Assembly (NCBI GenBank): GCA_021730855.1
Contig: JAKFYM010000328.1
Coordinates: forward strand, 1-6,424
Length of the DNA stretch: 6,424 nt
DNA from: Bdellovibrionales bacterium
Lineage (GTDB): Bacteria > Bdellovibrionota > UBA1018 > CAIPTA01
Direction: 5' to 3'
Shown here: positions 4,696 to 6,424 of the stretch, one piece after another
How the letters are laid out: each line of letters starts with the position of its first letter
Numbering within the stretch: the first letter of the stretch is position 1
Made by a program: the position numbers and the translations under genes
The notes under the pieces: model-generated
What the model saw: only the letters and a program-made list of their open reading frames with translations
What the model was told of the DNA's origin: nothing
Databases searched by the model: none

Positions 4696-5499
4696 ATGGG
4701 AAGAATTTCTGCAAGGGCGCGGCTCTACGGAACGGCGGCGCTGGTGCTGCCCCTGATTTTGCTATTTCTTCTTCATGGCCTGCTGTTAACGTTCCTGGTT
4801 CGCGCTCCTGCCTTGCAGCGCCGGCTACTTTTGCGAAATGTTTCCTGGTATTCCCGTTGGGCCTTGCGCCTCATGCGCGTGCGCATGCAGGTGGTGGGTT
4901 TCGACCAGGAGCTATTTGCCAGGGAGAATTACCTCTTTGCCAGCAACCATATGTCGTACCTAGACATGCTGATTCTGGCGGCGATCACGCCTTCTATCTT
5001 TGTTACCTCGGTGGACATGGGGCAGGTACGTTTCCTCGGCACCATGGCCGCCGTGGCGGGCAGCCTCTTTGTGGAGAGACGAAACCGGGATCGCATTGCC
5101 TTCGATGTGGGGCAGCTCGAAAGCACTTTGCATGAGGGATTTCACGTAACGCTTTTTCCCGAGGGCACGAGCAGCAATGGGGCCGAGGTGGGTCCGTTCC
5201 GCCGCTCGTTGCTTACGGCGGGGCCGCGCTCCTCTCATAAAATTTGTCCGGTCACTCTGCAGTATCTCAAGGTAGAGGGAGAGGCTTTTGGCGAAAAAAA
5301 CTGCGATAAAGTTTGTTGGTATGGGCGCATGCATTTTTTTCCGCATTTGCTAAACGTATTTTCGCTTAAGTCCATCGAAGGACGAGTGACGTTTCATCTG
5401 CCCAAAGAATTCCCAGCTTCGAAAGATTTGATCGCCGAAGCCGTGCGCTCCGTGGTGGCTTCCCAATATACCTCTAGAGCTTGCGCAGGATCGATATAA
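4696..5499 (+). CDS. plsC: 1-acyl-sn-glycerol-3-phosphate acyltransferase (PlsC family)
   Basis: This 267-residue membrane-associated acyltransferase adds the second acyl chain to lysophosphatidic acid, giving phosphatidic acid for phospholipid synthesis. A hydrophobic N-terminal segment (about 13-35) should anchor it in the inner membrane. The catalytic HX4D motif is NHMSYLD with H85 and D90; block II is FVERRNR (125-131); the glycerol-phosphate site is FPEGT (154-158); block IV is ICPVTLQY (183-190). The later WYG...FFPHL stretch is common in one PlsC subgroup, some of whose members acylate lyso-ornithine or other lipids, so the exact acceptor is uncertain. The start has no SD but a good -10 box eight bases upstream. 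Its 3' end overlaps the convergent epimerase gene by 26 bases, and it ends with an unremarkable polar tail. Confidence 0.9.
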   Translation: MGRISARARLYGTAALVLPLILLFLLHGLLLTFLVRAPALQRRLLLRNVSWYSRWALRLMRVRMQVVGFDQELFARENYLFASNHMSYLDMLILAAITPSIFVTSVDMGQVRFLGTMAAVAGSLFVERRNRDRIAFDVGQLESTLHEGFHVTLFPEGTSSNGAEVGPFRRSLLTAGPRSSHKICPVTLQYLKVEGEAFGEKNCDKVCWYGRMHFFPHLLNVFSLKSIEGRVTFHLPKEFPASKDLIAEAVRSVVASQYTSRACAGSI

Positions 5500-6424
5500 T
5501 GCGCGCGCTGGCACCGGCCCTGATCTCGGGGCTGCGCTTTTTTCGTATTTTTTGGTAAAAATCTTCGTCCTCGATCAGGCGCCGAATGAAACGTTTTTCT
5601 TTTGGGCCAAGCTGCGGGAGCAGAAAATTTTTCCCGGCTTTTACGAGCCGTATCCATTCGGTTTCTTCCCGTAGCACGAGGCAGGGCCGATTTAGGAAGG
5701 CGGCTTCTTCCTGCACCCCTCCGGAATCAGAGAGCACAAAGCGGCAATCGGCCAGAAGTTGGAGAAAGTGGGAATAGCGGCAGGGTGGAATCACTTGCAC
5801 TCCTTGCGGAAGGGTGATGTGCGCGGCGGCCAGGGCTTTTTTGCTGCGTGGGTGCAGGGGCAGCAGCACGGGAATTTGCGTGGCCACCCATGCGAGGGTC
5901 GCCATCTTTTTGCGCAGGATGTGGGGATCGGAGGTGTTCTCCTGGCGGTGGAGGGTGGCGAGGGCAAAAGTCTTTTGGCGCGGAGAGGCGGTTTTTTTCC
6001 AGTCGGCAATGGCGTCGAGGCCCGTATTGCCCACAAGGTGTAAATTTGTGCGTCCCTCTCGCTGAAGGTTTTTGTAGGCCGTTTTGTCGGCGGCAAAAAA
6101 CACGGAGGCAATGCTATCGATCATCCGGCGGTTTTGTTCTTCCGGAGCCTGGATATTTCCCGAGCGGCAACCAGCTTCCACATGCAAAATGGGCACGCCC
6201 GCGCGCGCTCCCACGAGGGCACCGAGCAGGGCGGAATTGGTGTCGCCCTGCACGAGCACAAAGTCGGGTTTCTCTTTTTCCAGCACGTGGCCGAGGCTTT
6301 GCAAATGCTCGGAAAATTGACGCTTTCCTTTTACGATCGGCAAGAAATAGTCGGGGCGGCGCAAATCCAGCTCGCGCAGGATATTTTCACTGAGCCTGGC
6401 GGAATAGTGCTGGCGGGTGTGCAC
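5474..6424 (-). CDS. wecB: UDP-N-acetylglucosamine 2-epimerase, non-hydrolysing (WecB family; N-terminus beyond the window)
   Basis: The enzyme interconverts UDP-GlcNAc and UDP-ManNAc (or a related UDP-sugar) in the cytosol, feeding surface polysaccharide synthesis. The visible 316 residues lack roughly the first 35-40, including the usual N-terminal GxRP-type motif. The GTG at the window edge is therefore probably internal: the text there reads HTRQHYS, matching HTGQHYD of WecB. By alignment from memory to E. coli WecB, the catalytic residues are present: D61 in QGDT, E83 in HVEAG, E95 and R99 in PEEQNRR, H159 in LHRQEN. SDSGGVQEEA (232-241) marks the non-hydrolysing class, unlike hydrolysing NeuC. 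The later LREETEW resembles epimerases of the FnlC/WbpI group, so a modified UDP-sugar substrate is possible. It converges on the acyltransferase gene and overlaps it by 26 bases. Confidence 0.9.
   Translation of the reverse strand: MHTRQHYSARLSENILRELDLRRPDYFLPIVKGKRQFSEHLQSLGHVLEKEKPDFVLVQGDTNSALLGALVGARAGVPILHVEAGCRSGNIQAPEEQNRRMIDSIASVFFAADKTAYKNLQREGRTNLHLVGNTGLDAIADWKKTASPRQKTFALATLHRQENTSDPHILRKKMATLAWVATQIPVLLPLHPRSKKALAAAHITLPQGVQVIPPCRYSHFLQLLADCRFVLSDSGGVQEEAAFLNRPCLVLREETEWIRLVKAGKNFLLPQLGPKEKRFIRRLIEDEDFYQKIRKKRSPEIRAGASARIISILRKL

Noticed and set aside
5848..6393. A 181-codon open frame on the plus strand inside the epimerase gene
   Set aside because: The minus strand carries every WecB motif in this stretch; the plus-strand product is Arg/Gly/Cys-rich and unlike a folded protein.

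Overview
The window is compact bacterial DNA from a moderately GC-rich, probably Gram-negative organism. Seven genes are on the plus strand and one truncated gene is on the minus strand. No gap exceeds about 185 bases, and no tRNA, rRNA, CRISPR array or mobile element is visible. The gene families (nonulosonic-acid synthesis, a small RRM protein, an RhlE-type helicase, a cytosolic copper-storage protein) occur in several phyla, so I do not assign a lineage.

Left block (1-1947): three plus-strand genes overlap one another by 13-14 bases and look like one transcript. They are the 3' end of a gene whose protein ends in a cupin domain like the tail of sialic-acid (NeuB-type) synthases, a CMP-nonulosonate cytidylyltransferase (NeuA type), and a polytopic UPF0104/flippase-like membrane protein. 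Together they suggest synthesis and activation of a nonulosonic acid (sialic, legionaminic or similar) for cell-surface glycans, with the membrane protein handling a lipid-linked or envelope step.

Middle block (1948-3755): a 184-base leader precedes a 100-residue single-RRM RNA-binding protein, then an RhlE-like DEAD-box RNA helicase. This pair fits RNA remodelling, often cold- or stress-linked in bacteria. The RRM gene's strong Shine-Dalgarno (SD) sequence can pair with an upstream CCTCC, and the gap between the two genes carries three small hairpins.

Right block (3756-5499): a stand-alone receiver-domain response regulator ending in a Cys cluster, a 14-Cys four-helix-bundle copper-binding protein (Csp/DUF326) without a signal peptide, and a PlsC-type 1-acylglycerol-3-phosphate acyltransferase. 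The acyltransferase start has a good -10 box right in front of it and no SD, which suggests a leaderless mRNA.

Right edge (5474-6424, minus): a non-hydrolysing UDP-GlcNAc 2-epimerase missing its N-terminus at the window edge. Its last codons overlap the acyltransferase tail to tail. A second surface-sugar locus may therefore begin beyond the window. I see no clearly new multi-gene system. The best leads are the structured leaders, the Cys-tailed receiver next to the copper protein, and the leaderless acyltransferase promoter.
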